From positions 124,001 through 188,000 of the forward strand of contig NZ_JAMOKO010000001.1 in the NCBI RefSeq assembly GCF_023656745.1: 64,000 nucleotides of DNA, given 5' to 3'. Position 1 is the stretch's first letter. Every line of letters begins with the position of its first letter. Source of the stretch: Collinsella sp. BG-O-102. GTDB taxonomy: Bacteria > Actinomycetota > Coriobacteriia > Coriobacteriales > Coriobacteriaceae. The notes below the pieces were generated by a model that worked only from the letters and a program-made list of their open reading frames with translations, was not told the origin of the DNA and ran no database searches. The translations under genes and the position numbers were made by a program. Below are positions 22,377-31,617 of the stretch, in pieces.

Positions 22377-23756
22377 ATGTTTATCGGAAGAACGGCGGAA
22401 ATGTCCGAGCTCAATCGACTGTATGGCACGGGCTCCTTTGAGATGCCTGTGATTTACGGCCGCCGTCGCGTGGGCAAAACGCGTCTCATCACAGAATTCA
22501 TCCAAGGCAAGAAGGCTATTTACTTTCAAGCTCGTCGTACCAATGCGGAGGCAAACCTGCATGGCTTTAGCCAGGCGATACTTGCAGGCTCGGTTGGTGC
22601 TGCAGGCGTGTCGTTTCGTAGTTTTGACGAAGCGTTCGATGCATTGGCCACCATGGCTCGCGCGGAACGTTTGATTGTCGTGATTGACGAGTATCCCTAT
22701 CTCGCCCAATCGAATCCCGAGATCAGCTCGTTGCTGCAAGACAAGATTGATCACCTGTACAAAGAGACCAGGCTCATGCTGATCCTATGCGGCTCGTCTC
22801 TTTCGTTTATGGAGGAACAGGTGTTGGGCTACGAGAGCCCACTATACGGTAGACGTACGGCCCAGTTTAAGATCATGCCGCTCGATTTTACGACGACCCT
22901 CGGGTTGTGGCAGAGCATGGGTCGCGAAGACGCTGCAGTTTGCTATGGCATGACAGGTGGCATTCCTGCATATATCGAGAAAGTCGATCCTGCCGCATCG
23001 CTCAAGGACAACATCAAACGTCTTTTTCTTACTCCTACGGGCTATCTCTTTGAGGAGCCGAGTAACCTGCTATTGCAAGAGTGCCGCAATCCCGAGCAAT
23101 ATGATGCGATCGTGCAAGCAATTGCTCAGGGGCGCTCGAAGATCTCGGAGATTGCGAGCTCTACGGGAATCCCTGCGAGCAACGTAAAGAGCTATGTGGA
23201 TAAGCTGGCGTCGCTTGGGATTGTCGAGCGCGAGCTGCCCCTAAACGAGACGAGCAATAAGCGAGCCGTGTATCTGCTGAGCGACCAGATGTTTAGGTTC
23301 TGGTACAAGTTTGTTCCGCAGAACATCGGGCTGATTCAAAACGATATGGCCGAGATGGCGTATAAGCGCATTGAGCCGCACATATCGGATTACATGGGTA
23401 TGGTCTTTGAGCTTATATGCAGACAATACGTGTACGAACTCGCACGCGCGGGCCAGCTCGATGTGGTTCCGGCGAGCGTCGGGCGCTGGTGGGGGACGGA
23501 TAATCGCACGCATACGCAGGAAGAAATCGACTTGATTGTTGACGATGGCGAGGGCACTGCGCTGTTTGCGGAGTGCAAATGGCGCAATGAACCGGCGGGC
23601 GAAGACGTGCTGCAAAAGCTCGTTCGTCGAAGCGAGCTCTTTAGACGGCAACGAAAAAGCTATGCGCTTTTCTCAAAACGCGGCTTTACGCAGGGATGTC
23701 GGGATGCCGCGGAGAGCAGGGGAGACGTTAAGTTGATCTCCTTTGCCGAGATGTGA
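22377..23756 (+). CDS. AAA ATPase with C-terminal DUF234 nuclease-like domain
   Basis: A 459-residue protein of the archaeal-type ATPase family. Walker A is GRRRVGKT (residues 24-31); Walker B is LIVVIDEYPYLA near 100; the sensor-like ILCGSSLSFME is near 140. A winged helix follows (about 245-300, SKISEIASSTGIPASNVKSY). The C-terminal DUF234 part has EEIDLIVDD then FAECKWRNEP, a PD-(D/E)XK pattern (D, ExK). Function in the family is unproven; defence or toxin-like roles have been suggested. It has its own palindromic upstream region and lies between repeat arrays 2 and 3. Confidence 0.85.
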   Translation: MFIGRTAEMSELNRLYGTGSFEMPVIYGRRRVGKTRLITEFIQGKKAIYFQARRTNAEANLHGFSQAILAGSVGAAGVSFRSFDEAFDALATMARAERLIVVIDEYPYLAQSNPEISSLLQDKIDHLYKETRLMLILCGSSLSFMEEQVLGYESPLYGRRTAQFKIMPLDFTTTLGLWQSMGREDAAVCYGMTGGIPAYIEKVDPAASLKDNIKRLFLTPTGYLFEEPSNLLLQECRNPEQYDAIVQAIAQGRSKISEIASSTGIPASNVKSYVDKLASLGIVERELPLNETSNKRAVYLLSDQMFRFWYKFVPQNIGLIQNDMAEMAYKRIEPHISDYMGMVFELICRQYVYELARAGQLDVVPASVGRWWGTDNRTHTQEEIDLIVDDGEGTALFAECKWRNEPAGEDVLQKLVRRSELFRRQRKSYALFSKRGFTQGCRDAAESRGDVKLISFAEM

Positions 23757-23862
23757 GGACGGGGTAGCTCTGCTCGAGGGCAAGAGCCTGTCCTCGAATT
23801 GCTGGAATAGGGCCCCTTCTTTTGTCGTGTTGGCTGTCGGCGGAATGCCGGTGGAAAGCCAG

Positions 23863-24072
23863 CGGAAAGCGTGTCCCAGATTTCGGCCCCAGGGTGGGAT
23901 GCCGTTTCCGAATCGGCCCTCAAACGGAAATTGCATCCCGGAACGAGCTCTCAAACCGGGATGAACTTTCCCAGCGGGGCTGCAGGCGGAAACTGTGTCC
24001 CGGATTCGACGCTCAGAATGGGATTCGTTTTCCGGCAGGGGCTTCAAATGGAACATGCGTCCCGGGGCCCCA
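23863..24072. repeat. 48-bp hairpin repeat array 3 (three units plus remnant)
   Basis: Units at 23863-23910, 23925-23972 and 23987-24034, each 48 bp with 62-bp spacing; a broken fourth starts at 24049. Same arms as arrays 1 and 2. The array lies between the DUF234 ATPase and the SIMPL gene. Confidence 0.88.
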
Positions 24073-24091
24073 CACGGCGTCGCCACACAAC

Positions 24092-24132
24092 TTTGTGTCC
24101 GCACGGACGGCTATGTTTACTGCAACGTAGCC
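24092..24132 (+). promoter_or_regulatory. Upstream element shared with 25177-25217, copy 1
   Basis: A 41-bp stretch beginning TTTGTGTCCGCACGG and ending GTAGCC. A closely similar stretch lies before the exonuclease gene. It lies 23 bases before the SIMPL start and may hold a shared promoter or regulator site. Confidence 0.5.
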
Positions 24133-24154
24133 ATTCGTGGAAAGGACGGATGCC

Positions 24155-24796
24155 ATGGCAACGGATAAGACCGGTTATGTGAGCGTTGGTGCCCGGATCG
24201 AGGATAAGGTCATGCCCGATCGCGTGATCTTTAGCATTGGCTTTGGCGGCCGCTTTGATACCAAGGAGGCGTGCCTGGACGATTACAACGCCGATCGCGC
24301 CAAGGTCGCCGCCGCGCTGGCGCCCTTTGGTCTGGATGACGAGTTAACGTGTCGCCGGTACACCTGCTATGCGCAGACGACGCGCAAAAGGGCAATCATC
24401 GTGGGCTACGATTACTATGCGTACGGCACGGTTGCCGCGCCTGTCGATTCGGTTGACTGTGCGGCTGTGTGGGCGGCGCTCAACACCTGCGGATCGCATG
24501 CCGACATGAACATTCGATTTGAACTTGCGGATGAGCGCGCGGCAGAGGACGTCCTGATTGCCCGCGCTGTCGAGCGCGCTCGCGGTAATGCGCAGGCGCT
24601 TGCTGCGGCGGCGGGGACTAAGCTGGGCGGCATCAAGCATATCTCGTATAACAGCCGGCCGGGGGATTACGGTACGGTGTACTGCGCTGCCATGGGCGCT
24701 CCCGATGGGGCATCCGGAGGCCTTGGGGAAACGGTGCTGGATCCGGAACCCATCGAGGTCGAGTGTTCCGCGGACGTGGAGTGGTGGCTGGAATAG
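24155..24796 (+). CDS. SIMPL domain (DUF541) protein
   Basis: A 213-residue protein using the ATG at 24155, preceded by GAAAGGACGG. The family pattern is visible: MPDRVIFSIGFGGRFDTKEA near the start, IIVGYDYYAYGTVAAPVD in the middle and DVLIARAVERARGNAQALAA near 150. No signal peptide is present, unlike many SIMPL proteins that are periplasmic. The biochemical role of the domain is unknown. It stands alone between array 3 and the exonuclease. Confidence 0.75.
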   Translation: MATDKTGYVSVGARIEDKVMPDRVIFSIGFGGRFDTKEACLDDYNADRAKVAAALAPFGLDDELTCRRYTCYAQTTRKRAIIVGYDYYAYGTVAAPVDSVDCAAVWAALNTCGSHADMNIRFELADERAAEDVLIARAVERARGNAQALAAAAGTKLGGIKHISYNSRPGDYGTVYCAAMGAPDGASGGLGETVLDPEPIEVECSADVEWWLE

Positions 24797-25260
24797 TGGA
24801 CGAGCCGGGCGAGCGTCGAGACTTCATGACTGAAAAACCATTTGTTGAACCTGGCGCCCGTGGGTAAAATAAGGCAGACGGCAGCCCAAGTAGTGAAGAG
24901 CTGGGCAGCGCCGTTGCTTGGTCAAGAGGTCAGTGCCTTAATGGCAGCGACTTGTTATGCTTCGAATGCTGCTTGAGTGCCTCGGAAAGTTCGATAAGCG
25001 CCGTGAAGAGCAAGACCAAAGCAACCAAGAGCTCTGTGAGCTCTGATGGGCCCGGGATGACCTCTGATTCAAGTCACCGGTCCTCAATTTTTATCACATG
25101 CATTTGAATAGAGCGGGCGGGATCCCTTGGGTCCGTTTGTGTGGCGCGTGCCTGGTGCACGGCATTGCACCCCGCTTTTGTGTCCGCACGGGCGCCTATC
25201 CTTACGGCAATGTAGCCGCTTATGTAACCAAGCGGCAGGCAACGGAGAAAGGCCCTAACC
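24797..25260. other. Non-coding gap before exonuclease
   Basis: A 464-base gap. It holds a 27-bp element at 25054-25080 repeated at 26006-26033 and the upstream element at 25177-25217. A minus-strand frame at about 24940-25070 encodes a hydrophobic stretch (LLVALVLLFTALIEL) but lacks an ATG, GTG or TTG at a sensible place, so no gene is called. Confidence 0.5.
25177..25217 (+). promoter_or_regulatory. Upstream element shared with 24092-24132, copy 2
   Basis: Begins TTTGTGTCCGCACGG and ends GTAGCC like copy 1, with scattered changes between. It lies 43 bases before the exonuclease GTG start. Confidence 0.5.
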
Positions 25261-25995
25261 GTGTCAGCTGAAAAGACGCCGTGCATCTCGGCTATCGATA
25301 CGACGAACTTTGCGCGCCAGATCGTGCTGGACTTTGAGTTTGCGCCGGTGCCAAAGCAGCGCCAGCGCCGTGGACTGCGCAATGAGGTTATCGAGGTCGG
25401 CGCCGTCAAGCTCGATTACCACGGCAACGTTATGGGCGAGTTCTCGCAGTTTGTGCAGACGGAATTTACCGAAGGCGTTGCGTTTCCCGTCCGCGAGCTC
25501 ACAGGGATATCGGCCGTGGATACCGCGATGGCCGATCCGCTCTATGTGGTGATCAAAAGGCTCAGCGATTGGATCGGTCGCTACTCCGCCCAGGTGGTCT
25601 GTTGGAGCGGGGCGGACCGTCGACAGCTTTTGACCGAGTGCCAGGCAAAGCGCATCGACCTTTCCGCATTTCCTACGGACTGGGCCGACCTGCAGGCGTT
25701 TTACACCTCGATCATGGACGTGGGCAGCCACGGGTGTGTCTCTTTGAGTGACGCGGCGACGTGGTTTGGCATCGGGCTCGACGAGTCGACGGGTCACGCC
25801 CACAGCGCCCTAGCCGATGCGCGCGTAACCGCCAAGCTGCTCAGGCAGATGATGGACGGGGACTATCACGTGAGTCCGCGTGCCCAGGAGATCCGCCAGC
25901 GGTGGGGGATGGGCGAGCGACCCCAGACGCGCCTTTCCAGCAAGTGCCCCGAGCTGGGCGACCTGCTGCTGAAGCTGAAAGCGGAGGGGAGGTAG
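25261..25995 (+). CDS. DEDDh-type 3'-5' exonuclease family protein
   Basis: A 244-residue DnaQ/RNase T-like protein. ExoI has IVLDFEFAP with Asp24 and Glu26; ExoIII has HAHSALADARVTAKLL near residue 180 with the general-base His and last Asp. The second Asp probably lies in the VVCWSGADRRQL region. It cleaves nucleotides from the 3' end of DNA or RNA; which is not known. Start GTG follows GGAGAAAGG. It lies between two copies of a 27-bp repeat, next to the restriction cluster. Confidence 0.82.
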   Translation: MSAEKTPCISAIDTTNFARQIVLDFEFAPVPKQRQRRGLRNEVIEVGAVKLDYHGNVMGEFSQFVQTEFTEGVAFPVRELTGISAVDTAMADPLYVVIKRLSDWIGRYSAQVVCWSGADRRQLLTECQAKRIDLSAFPTDWADLQAFYTSIMDVGSHGCVSLSDAATWFGIGLDESTGHAHSALADARVTAKLLRQMMDGDYHVSPRAQEIRQRWGMGERPQTRLSSKCPELGDLLLKLKAEGR

Positions 25996-26005
25996 GCAGG
26001 ACTCC

Positions 26006-26033
26006 GGGAATGACCTCTGATGCAAGTCATCGG
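26006..26033. repeat. 27-bp repeat, second copy (first at 25054-25080)
   Basis: Both copies share GACCTCTGAT and CAAGTCA and are imperfect palindromes (GATGAC...GTCATC-like). They lie on either side of the exonuclease gene and its upstream element, about 950 bp apart. Confidence 0.55.
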
Positions 26034-26186
26034 AGCTCATGTTGCTTTCTTTGGAGCTTTCTCACGGAGCTGACTTTACTTCGTCTCATTTCGTATAAAG
26101 CAGCTGCTAGATTGCATGGTGATGATAAAATTAATAAGTTCAACACCAACAGTTGCCGCCTTGCGCAATGAGGAGTTCCGAGACGT

Positions 26187-28517
26187 ATGAACGAGTCTGA
26201 TACACGGCTTAAGCTCATCGATCCTGCGATTATGAAGTCGTGGGATCGCAACACCCAAGTCTTCACTGAGTATTTCTTTACCAGTGGCGAGATTGTCGTG
26301 CGCGGAAGCATGGTCTCCCGCAAAGACAAGAAGAAGGCGGACTACCTTCTGATGTACGCTCCCGGTATCCCTATCGCAATCGTCGAGGCCAAGGATACGG
26401 AGCACACCGTTGATGCCGGTCTCCAACAGGGGATGGGATATGCTCAACTGCTCGATATTCCGTTTGCATACAGCTCAAACGGAAAGGGTTTTGTTGAGCA
26501 CGATTTTCTTACCGGGAAAGAGCGCGCTCTCGCCATGAACGAGTTCCCCGCTCCGGCGGAGCTCTGGACACGATACTCAAAAGCTAAGGGACTTGAGCAT
26601 CCGTATAGCCAGGAGATTGTGACCGCTCCGTATTACCAGGAGCACGGCGGCAATCATCCTCGCTACTATCAGTGCATCGCCATCAATCGTACGCTTGAAG
26701 CTATTGCGCGAGGTAAGAATCGCATCTTGCTCGTTATGGCAACGGGAACGGGAAAGACTTTTACGGCTTTTCAAATCGTTCATCGCTTGCGACAGACTAC
26801 CGAGGTTCGTAAGGTTCTCTATCTGGCGGACCGCAATATTCTCGTCGATCAGACCATAGACGGCGATTTCAAGCCTCTCAAGAGGGTTACAACCAAAGTC
26901 GTAGGCCGAAAGCTCGATTCTGCTTACGAGGTCTATTTCTCGCTCTACCAACAGCTTGTTGGTGAAAACGGTGAAGAAATATTCCGCGAGTTCGACTCGG
27001 AATTTTTCGATTTGATTATCGTTGACGAGTGCCATCGCGGAAGCGCCGCGGCGGACTCCGCATGGCGTAAGGTGCTCGAGTATTTCAATTGTGCAATTCA
27101 AATCGGAATGACGGCCACGCCAAAGGAGACTGAAGAGGTTTCAAACATTACCTACTTCGGCGAACCTGTCTATACCTACTCCCTTAAACAAGGCATCGAG
27201 GATGGCTTTCTTGCCCCGTATAAAGTTATTCGCCCTAAGCTGAACGTCGACATTTACGGATACCGTACTGAGGAAGGCACCGTAGATGATCGCGGCGAAG
27301 CTCTGCCCAAACGTGTTTTCGAGAAGCAAGACTTCGACAGCGAGATTGTCATCAAAGAGCGCTACGAGGAAGTTGCCAAGCGGATAACTCAATTTCTAAA
27401 GGAGACGGATCGTTACTCCAAGACCATAGTCTTTTGCGTTGACATCGAGCATGCCGAAAATATGCGACGTGCCCTTGTAAACGAGAACGCCGATATCGTA
27501 AGAGATCACCCCACCTACATCATGAAGATTACGGGTGACGACAGGGAAGGTAAGGCTCAGTTAGATAACTTCATCGACCCCGACGAGAAATACCCGACCA
27601 TCGTTACGACTTCGAAGCTTCTCACCACTGGCGTTAATTGCAAGACGTGTAAGGTAGTCGTGCTCGACAACAAGTTCGGTGAGCACGGAATGACGGAGTT
27701 CAAGCAGATTATCGGCCGCGGGACCCGTATCTGTGAGGACTACGACAAACTTTATTTCACCATCCTCGATTTTCGTGACGCATCGCGTTTGTTTGCAGAT
27801 CCCGAGTTTGATGGCGAACCTGTTGTTGTGTTTGAGCCTAATCCGGGTGACCCCATTGCGGATCCGGGTCCCGGCGGCAATGGCGGCAGTCCCGTTCCGC
27901 CTCCGTCTCCAATCGTAGACCCACCCGTATTACCGCCGGACGATCCGTCTTCTCATGTGAAATATCACGTTCATGGGGCCGACGTCTATGTAGTGTCGGA
28001 GATGGTGCAGTATTACTCATCCGATGGTCTTCTTGTAACTGAGAGCCTTAAGGACTATACGCGGAAGAACATTCTTGGCGAATACGACACTCTTGACCAC
28101 TTCCTAGCGGCGTGGAACTCTGAACATAAGAAGCAAGCAATTATCGATGAGCTGCGCGCACGTGGCGTATTCCTGGATGAGCTGCGGCTCGAGACTGGGC
28201 AGGAGCAAATGAGCGACTTTGACCTCATTTGCCATATTGCTTACGACCAGAGACCTCTTACGCGCAGCGAGAGAGCCAATAGCGTCAAGAAAAAGGGCGT
28301 GCTTTATGAGTATGCCGGCGTCGCGCGCGAGGTCCTTGAAGCACTTCTCGACAAATATGCGACGTCGAACCTCGTAGACTTGGACGATACCCATGTCCTC
28401 GATCTCGAGGAGTTCCGTCGGTTTGGCAGCCCAATGAAGATCGTTGCCGCATTCGGCGGCAAACAACAGTACATTCAAGCAGCGCAGATGCTCGAGGACG
28501 AGCTCTACATCGCATAG
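26187..28517 (+). CDS. hsdR: Type I restriction enzyme, R subunit
   Basis: A 776-residue motor and nuclease subunit that translocates and cuts unmodified DNA. The nuclease core is DYLLMYAPGIPIAIVEAKDT (residues 51-70, with D and ExK). Walker A is MATGTGKTFTA near 184; the DEAD-like box is VDECHRG near 280; motif III is GMTATPKE. A Pro/Gly-rich linker (about 550-585) precedes the EcoEI-type C-terminal domain. The length and order fit the EcoEI subfamily. hsdM follows after 19 bases. Confidence 0.95.
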   Translation: MNESDTRLKLIDPAIMKSWDRNTQVFTEYFFTSGEIVVRGSMVSRKDKKKADYLLMYAPGIPIAIVEAKDTEHTVDAGLQQGMGYAQLLDIPFAYSSNGKGFVEHDFLTGKERALAMNEFPAPAELWTRYSKAKGLEHPYSQEIVTAPYYQEHGGNHPRYYQCIAINRTLEAIARGKNRILLVMATGTGKTFTAFQIVHRLRQTTEVRKVLYLADRNILVDQTIDGDFKPLKRVTTKVVGRKLDSAYEVYFSLYQQLVGENGEEIFREFDSEFFDLIIVDECHRGSAAADSAWRKVLEYFNCAIQIGMTATPKETEEVSNITYFGEPVYTYSLKQGIEDGFLAPYKVIRPKLNVDIYGYRTEEGTVDDRGEALPKRVFEKQDFDSEIVIKERYEEVAKRITQFLKETDRYSKTIVFCVDIEHAENMRRALVNENADIVRDHPTYIMKITGDDREGKAQLDNFIDPDEKYPTIVTTSKLLTTGVNCKTCKVVVLDNKFGEHGMTEFKQIIGRGTRICEDYDKLYFTILDFRDASRLFADPEFDGEPVVVFEPNPGDPIADPGPGGNGGSPVPPPSPIVDPPVLPPDDPSSHVKYHVHGADVYVVSEMVQYYSSDGLLVTESLKDYTRKNILGEYDTLDHFLAAWNSEHKKQAIIDELRARGVFLDELRLETGQEQMSDFDLICHIAYDQRPLTRSERANSVKKKGVLYEYAGVAREVLEALLDKYATSNLVDLDDTHVLDLEEFRRFGSPMKIVAAFGGKQQYIQAAQMLEDELYIA

Positions 28518-28536
28518 AGAAAGGTAACGATAGCAA

Positions 28537-30015
28537 ATGGCACTGGGATCTCTTGTAAAGACCCTGCAGAACATCATGCGCAAAGATGCTGGCATCAATG
28601 GCGATGCGCAGCGCATCGAGCAGATGACCTGGCTTTTCTTCCTCAAGATTTACGATGCCAAGGAGCAGGAGTGGGAGTTTCACGATGACTCCTATCAGTC
28701 CATCATCCCCGAGCGCCTGCGCTGGCATAGCTGGGCGCACGATGCGAAGGACGGTAAGGCGCTTACTGGTGATGAGCTTCTCGACTTTGTAAACAATGAT
28801 CTATTCAAGACCCTTGAGAGTCTTGAGCTTGCACCTGATGCGCCTTTGCGACACGTCGTCGTCAAGGCTGCTTTTACTGACGCCAACAACTACATGAAGG
28901 ATGGGATTCAGCTTCGTCAAGTCATCAACGAGATTGACGGGTCGGTTGACTTTACCGAGTACAAAGAGCGCCACGCCTTCGGTGAAATTTACGAGACCAT
29001 CCTGAAAGACTTGCAGTCCGCAGGTAATGCCGGCGAGTTTTACACGCCCCGAGCGGTGACTGACTTTATGGCCCAGGCGCTTGCGCCCAAGCTCGGCGAG
29101 ACTGTGGCTGACTTCGCGTGTGGCACGGGCGGCTTTTTGACGAGCGCCCTCAAGATTCTCGACTCCCAGGTTCAGACTCCGGCCGATCGTGAGCTCTATG
29201 CAAGATCGGTCTACGGTATCGAGAAGAAGCAGCTCCCTTACCTGCTGTGCGTGACCAACATGCTGTTGCACGATATCGATAATCCTGAAGTCTTTCACGA
29301 TAACTCTCTCGAGAAGGACGTTCGCGAGTGGAAGCACAAGCCTGACGGCCAGTTTGACGTTGTACTTATGAACCCACCGTATGGCGGGTCCGAGAGTGCA
29401 TCGGTGCAAAACAACTTTCCTGTTGCACTCCGTAGCTCCGAGACTGCAGATCTATTCCTTGGACTCATTCTTTATCGTCTTAAGCGAGGCGGCCGCGCTG
29501 CTGTTATCATTCCGGATGGTTTTCTCTTTGGCCAGGATGGTGCAAAGACGGAGATCAAGCGTCGCCTGCTTGAGGACATGAACCTGCATACTGTCTTGCG
29601 CCTTCCACAGAGTGTCTTCGCTCCGTACACGCCCATCACTACTAACGTTCTGTTCTTCGATAATACGGGGGCCTCTGAGGGCGTTTGGTTCTATCGCATG
29701 GACATGCCCGAGGGGTATAAACACTTCTCTAAGACCAAGCCCATTAGGATCGAACATTTTGCGCCTGTAAAGGAGTGGTGGGAGAATCGTCGGGATATCG
29801 AGGAAGACGGCAATCCCAAGGCCAAGTTCTATACGGTTGACGAGCTGCGAGACGGCGGCTTTAACTTTGACGTATGCGGCTATCCTCACGAGGAAGAGGA
29901 GATCTTACCGCCGGACGAACTGATCAGGAGCTACAAAGAAGAGCGTGCTAGGCTCGACGCCGAGATTGACCAGAAGTTGGCTCGAATTTGCGAGATTCTT
30001 GGGATTGAGGCGTAG
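28537..30015 (+). CDS. hsdM: Type I restriction-modification system, M subunit
   Basis: A 492-residue N6-adenine methyltransferase. Residues about 1-120 are the HsdM N-terminal bundle; GEFYTPRAVTDFMAQ near 167 opens the catalytic domain; DFACGTGGFLTSAL near 194 is the SAM site and LMNPPYGGSES near 277 is the NPPY catalytic motif. It methylates host DNA with HsdS and joins HsdR for restriction. The stop TAG touches the ATG of hsdS with no gap. Confidence 0.97.
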   Translation: MALGSLVKTLQNIMRKDAGINGDAQRIEQMTWLFFLKIYDAKEQEWEFHDDSYQSIIPERLRWHSWAHDAKDGKALTGDELLDFVNNDLFKTLESLELAPDAPLRHVVVKAAFTDANNYMKDGIQLRQVINEIDGSVDFTEYKERHAFGEIYETILKDLQSAGNAGEFYTPRAVTDFMAQALAPKLGETVADFACGTGGFLTSALKILDSQVQTPADRELYARSVYGIEKKQLPYLLCVTNMLLHDIDNPEVFHDNSLEKDVREWKHKPDGQFDVVLMNPPYGGSESASVQNNFPVALRSSETADLFLGLILYRLKRGGRAAVIIPDGFLFGQDGAKTEIKRRLLEDMNLHTVLRLPQSVFAPYTPITTNVLFFDNTGASEGVWFYRMDMPEGYKHFSKTKPIRIEHFAPVKEWWENRRDIEEDGNPKAKFYTVDELRDGGFNFDVCGYPHEEEEILPPDELIRSYKEERARLDAEIDQKLARICEILGIEA

Positions 30016-31617
30016 ATGAAGGCAAAAGACCTGAAGAACTCAATCCTTCAAATGGCAATTGAAGGCAAACTTGTGCCGCAGGATCCGAACGACGAGCCTG
30101 CCAGCGTCCTTCTTAAACGTATTCGTGAGGAAAAGCATAGGCTAATTGCTGAAGGTAAGGCCAAATTCCCGAAGGGCGGGGAGAGCATTATTTATATCGG
30201 TTCCGATGGCTCCCCCTATGAGAAGAGGGTGGACGCCAAGGGTCGCGTGCTAAGCGATAGGTGTATCGCGGATGAGGTGCCGTTTGAGGAGTTGCCCGAA
30301 GGATGGGCTTGGGCAAGACTAGAAAGCTTGTGCTCAGTAATTACCGACGGCGACCATCAAGCTCCACCCCAACAAGCAGATGGGATACCGTTTCTTGTCA
30401 TCTCCGACGTCTCGTCAGGCAAGATTGACTTTTCCAATACTCGACATGTTTCATCGAATTATTTCGATTCACTCGACGGCTCAAGAAAGCCTCGTTACAG
30501 TGATTTGCTGCTAACCGTAACGGGATCGTTCGGGATTGTGGTGCCAGTCAATACCGAAGAGCGTTTTTGCTTTCAACGTCACATTGCCTTGCTTCGCCCC
30601 TTGGGCTACAGACGGTTCATGATAAATGCCCTTGCGGCACCATCAACATACGCATATTTCAATGCCAAGGCTACCGGTACCGCTCAGAAAACAGTTTCGT
30701 TGGGATGCTTGAGGTCTACGCTTCTTGCTCTTCCGCCAGAAAATGAGGAGCCGAGAATTATAAATCAGCTCACTCAGCTCATGCCCCTGGTCGAGGAGTA
30801 CGGCGAGCTCGAGGACGCCCGCGAGGCGCTCGACGCCGCGCTGCCCGGCCGCCTGCGGAAGTCGGTGCTGCAGCTGGCGGTTCAGGGAGGGCTTGTGCCG
30901 CAGGACCCCGCAGACGAGCCCGCCGGCGTCCTGCTCGAGCGCATCCGCGGGCAGCGCCGGCAGCTCGTGGCCGAGGGGAAGATGAGGGCCCCGAAGGGCG
31001 GCGAGTCGATCATCTTCGCCGGTTCCGATGGCCGCCGCTATGAGAAGAGGGTGGACGCAAAGGGCCGCGAGTCCGAGCCCGTCTGCATCGAGGACGAGAT
31101 CCCGTTCGAGATACCCGAGGGCTGGGAGTGGCGTCGCTTAGGGTCTCTTGTCTTGAATCGCGGGCAGAAGAGGCCTGAGGCGCGTTTTGCCTATATCGAC
31201 ATCTCGTCGATTGACAATGTGAACCAAAAGCTTGGACAGGAAACTGTTATAAATGCAGCTGACGCGCCTTCACGAGCAAGAAAGCTAGTCGCAAAGAATG
31301 ATGTGCTCTATGCGACCGTTCGCCCTTATTTGCATAATGCCTGTATCGTAGATAAAGATTTTAATATTGAGCCCATCGCAAGTACTGGGTTTGCTGTCCT
31401 TTCATGTCTTGATGGATTCCTTCCTAGTTTTCTTCTCTACTTTTTGGTTTCTCCTAGCTTTGACTCTTATGCAAATGCCAATGAGAACGCAAAGGGGGTT
31501 GCCTATCCGGCAATCAATGACAACAGGCTGTATCGCGCTCTAATCCCTGTTCCCCCAGCCAGCGAGCAGAAACGAATTGTTTCTAGAATCACCGAAGTAT
31601 TTGCTCTTACCAATTAA
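30016..31617 (+). CDS. hsdS: Type I restriction-modification, S subunit (expressed copy)
   Basis: A 533-residue specificity subunit with two target recognition domains. Conserved region 1 is residues 1-100 (LKNSILQMAIEGKLVPQDP, GSDGSPYEKRVDAKGR); TRD1 is about 100-250; conserved region 2 is 255-375 (LRKSVLQLAVQGGLVPQDP, GSDGRRYEKRVDAKGR); TRD2 runs to the end. The codons of region 2 are exactly repeated, inverted, in the second hsdS at 32438. It is directly behind hsdM, so it is the expressed copy in this orientation. Its 3' end overlaps the recombinase end by 11 bases. Confidence 0.95.
   Translation: MKAKDLKNSILQMAIEGKLVPQDPNDEPASVLLKRIREEKHRLIAEGKAKFPKGGESIIYIGSDGSPYEKRVDAKGRVLSDRCIADEVPFEELPEGWAWARLESLCSVITDGDHQAPPQQADGIPFLVISDVSSGKIDFSNTRHVSSNYFDSLDGSRKPRYSDLLLTVTGSFGIVVPVNTEERFCFQRHIALLRPLGYRRFMINALAAPSTYAYFNAKATGTAQKTVSLGCLRSTLLALPPENEEPRIINQLTQLMPLVEEYGELEDAREALDAALPGRLRKSVLQLAVQGGLVPQDPADEPAGVLLERIRGQRRQLVAEGKMRAPKGGESIIFAGSDGRRYEKRVDAKGRESEPVCIEDEIPFEIPEGWEWRRLGSLVLNRGQKRPEARFAYIDISSIDNVNQKLGQETVINAADAPSRARKLVAKNDVLYATVRPYLHNACIVDKDFNIEPIASTGFAVLSCLDGFLPSFLLYFLVSPSFDSYANANENAKGVAYPAINDNRLYRALIPVPPASEQKRIVSRITEVFALTN
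30199..30312 (+). repeat. Inverted repeat IR1 (hsdS region 1), left copy
   Basis: About 114 bp, with a partner in inverted orientation at about 33764-33880. Similarity is high but not complete; a run from ATGGCTCCCC to GGTGGA of about 28 bp is identical. It could serve to exchange TRD1. Confidence 0.65.
30776..31131 (+). repeat. Inverted repeat IR2 (hsdS region 2), left copy
   Basis: 356 bp, apparently identical by eye to the reverse complement of 32936-33291. It covers the central conserved region of HsdS between TRD1 and TRD2. Recombination between the copies would invert the segment holding TRD2, the recombinase and the other TRD2. Confidence 0.92.

Noticed and set aside
20484-24072. CRISPR arrays
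   Set aside because: Units are 48-bp palindromes with only 13-14-bp spacers and diverged arms, with no cas genes; this fits extragenic hairpin repeats, not CRISPR.
24940-25070. Small hydrophobic peptide on the minus strand (LLVALVLLFTALIEL), like a type I toxin
   Set aside because: No ATG, GTG or TTG start lies at a sensible place before the hydrophobic stretch and no promoter was seen.
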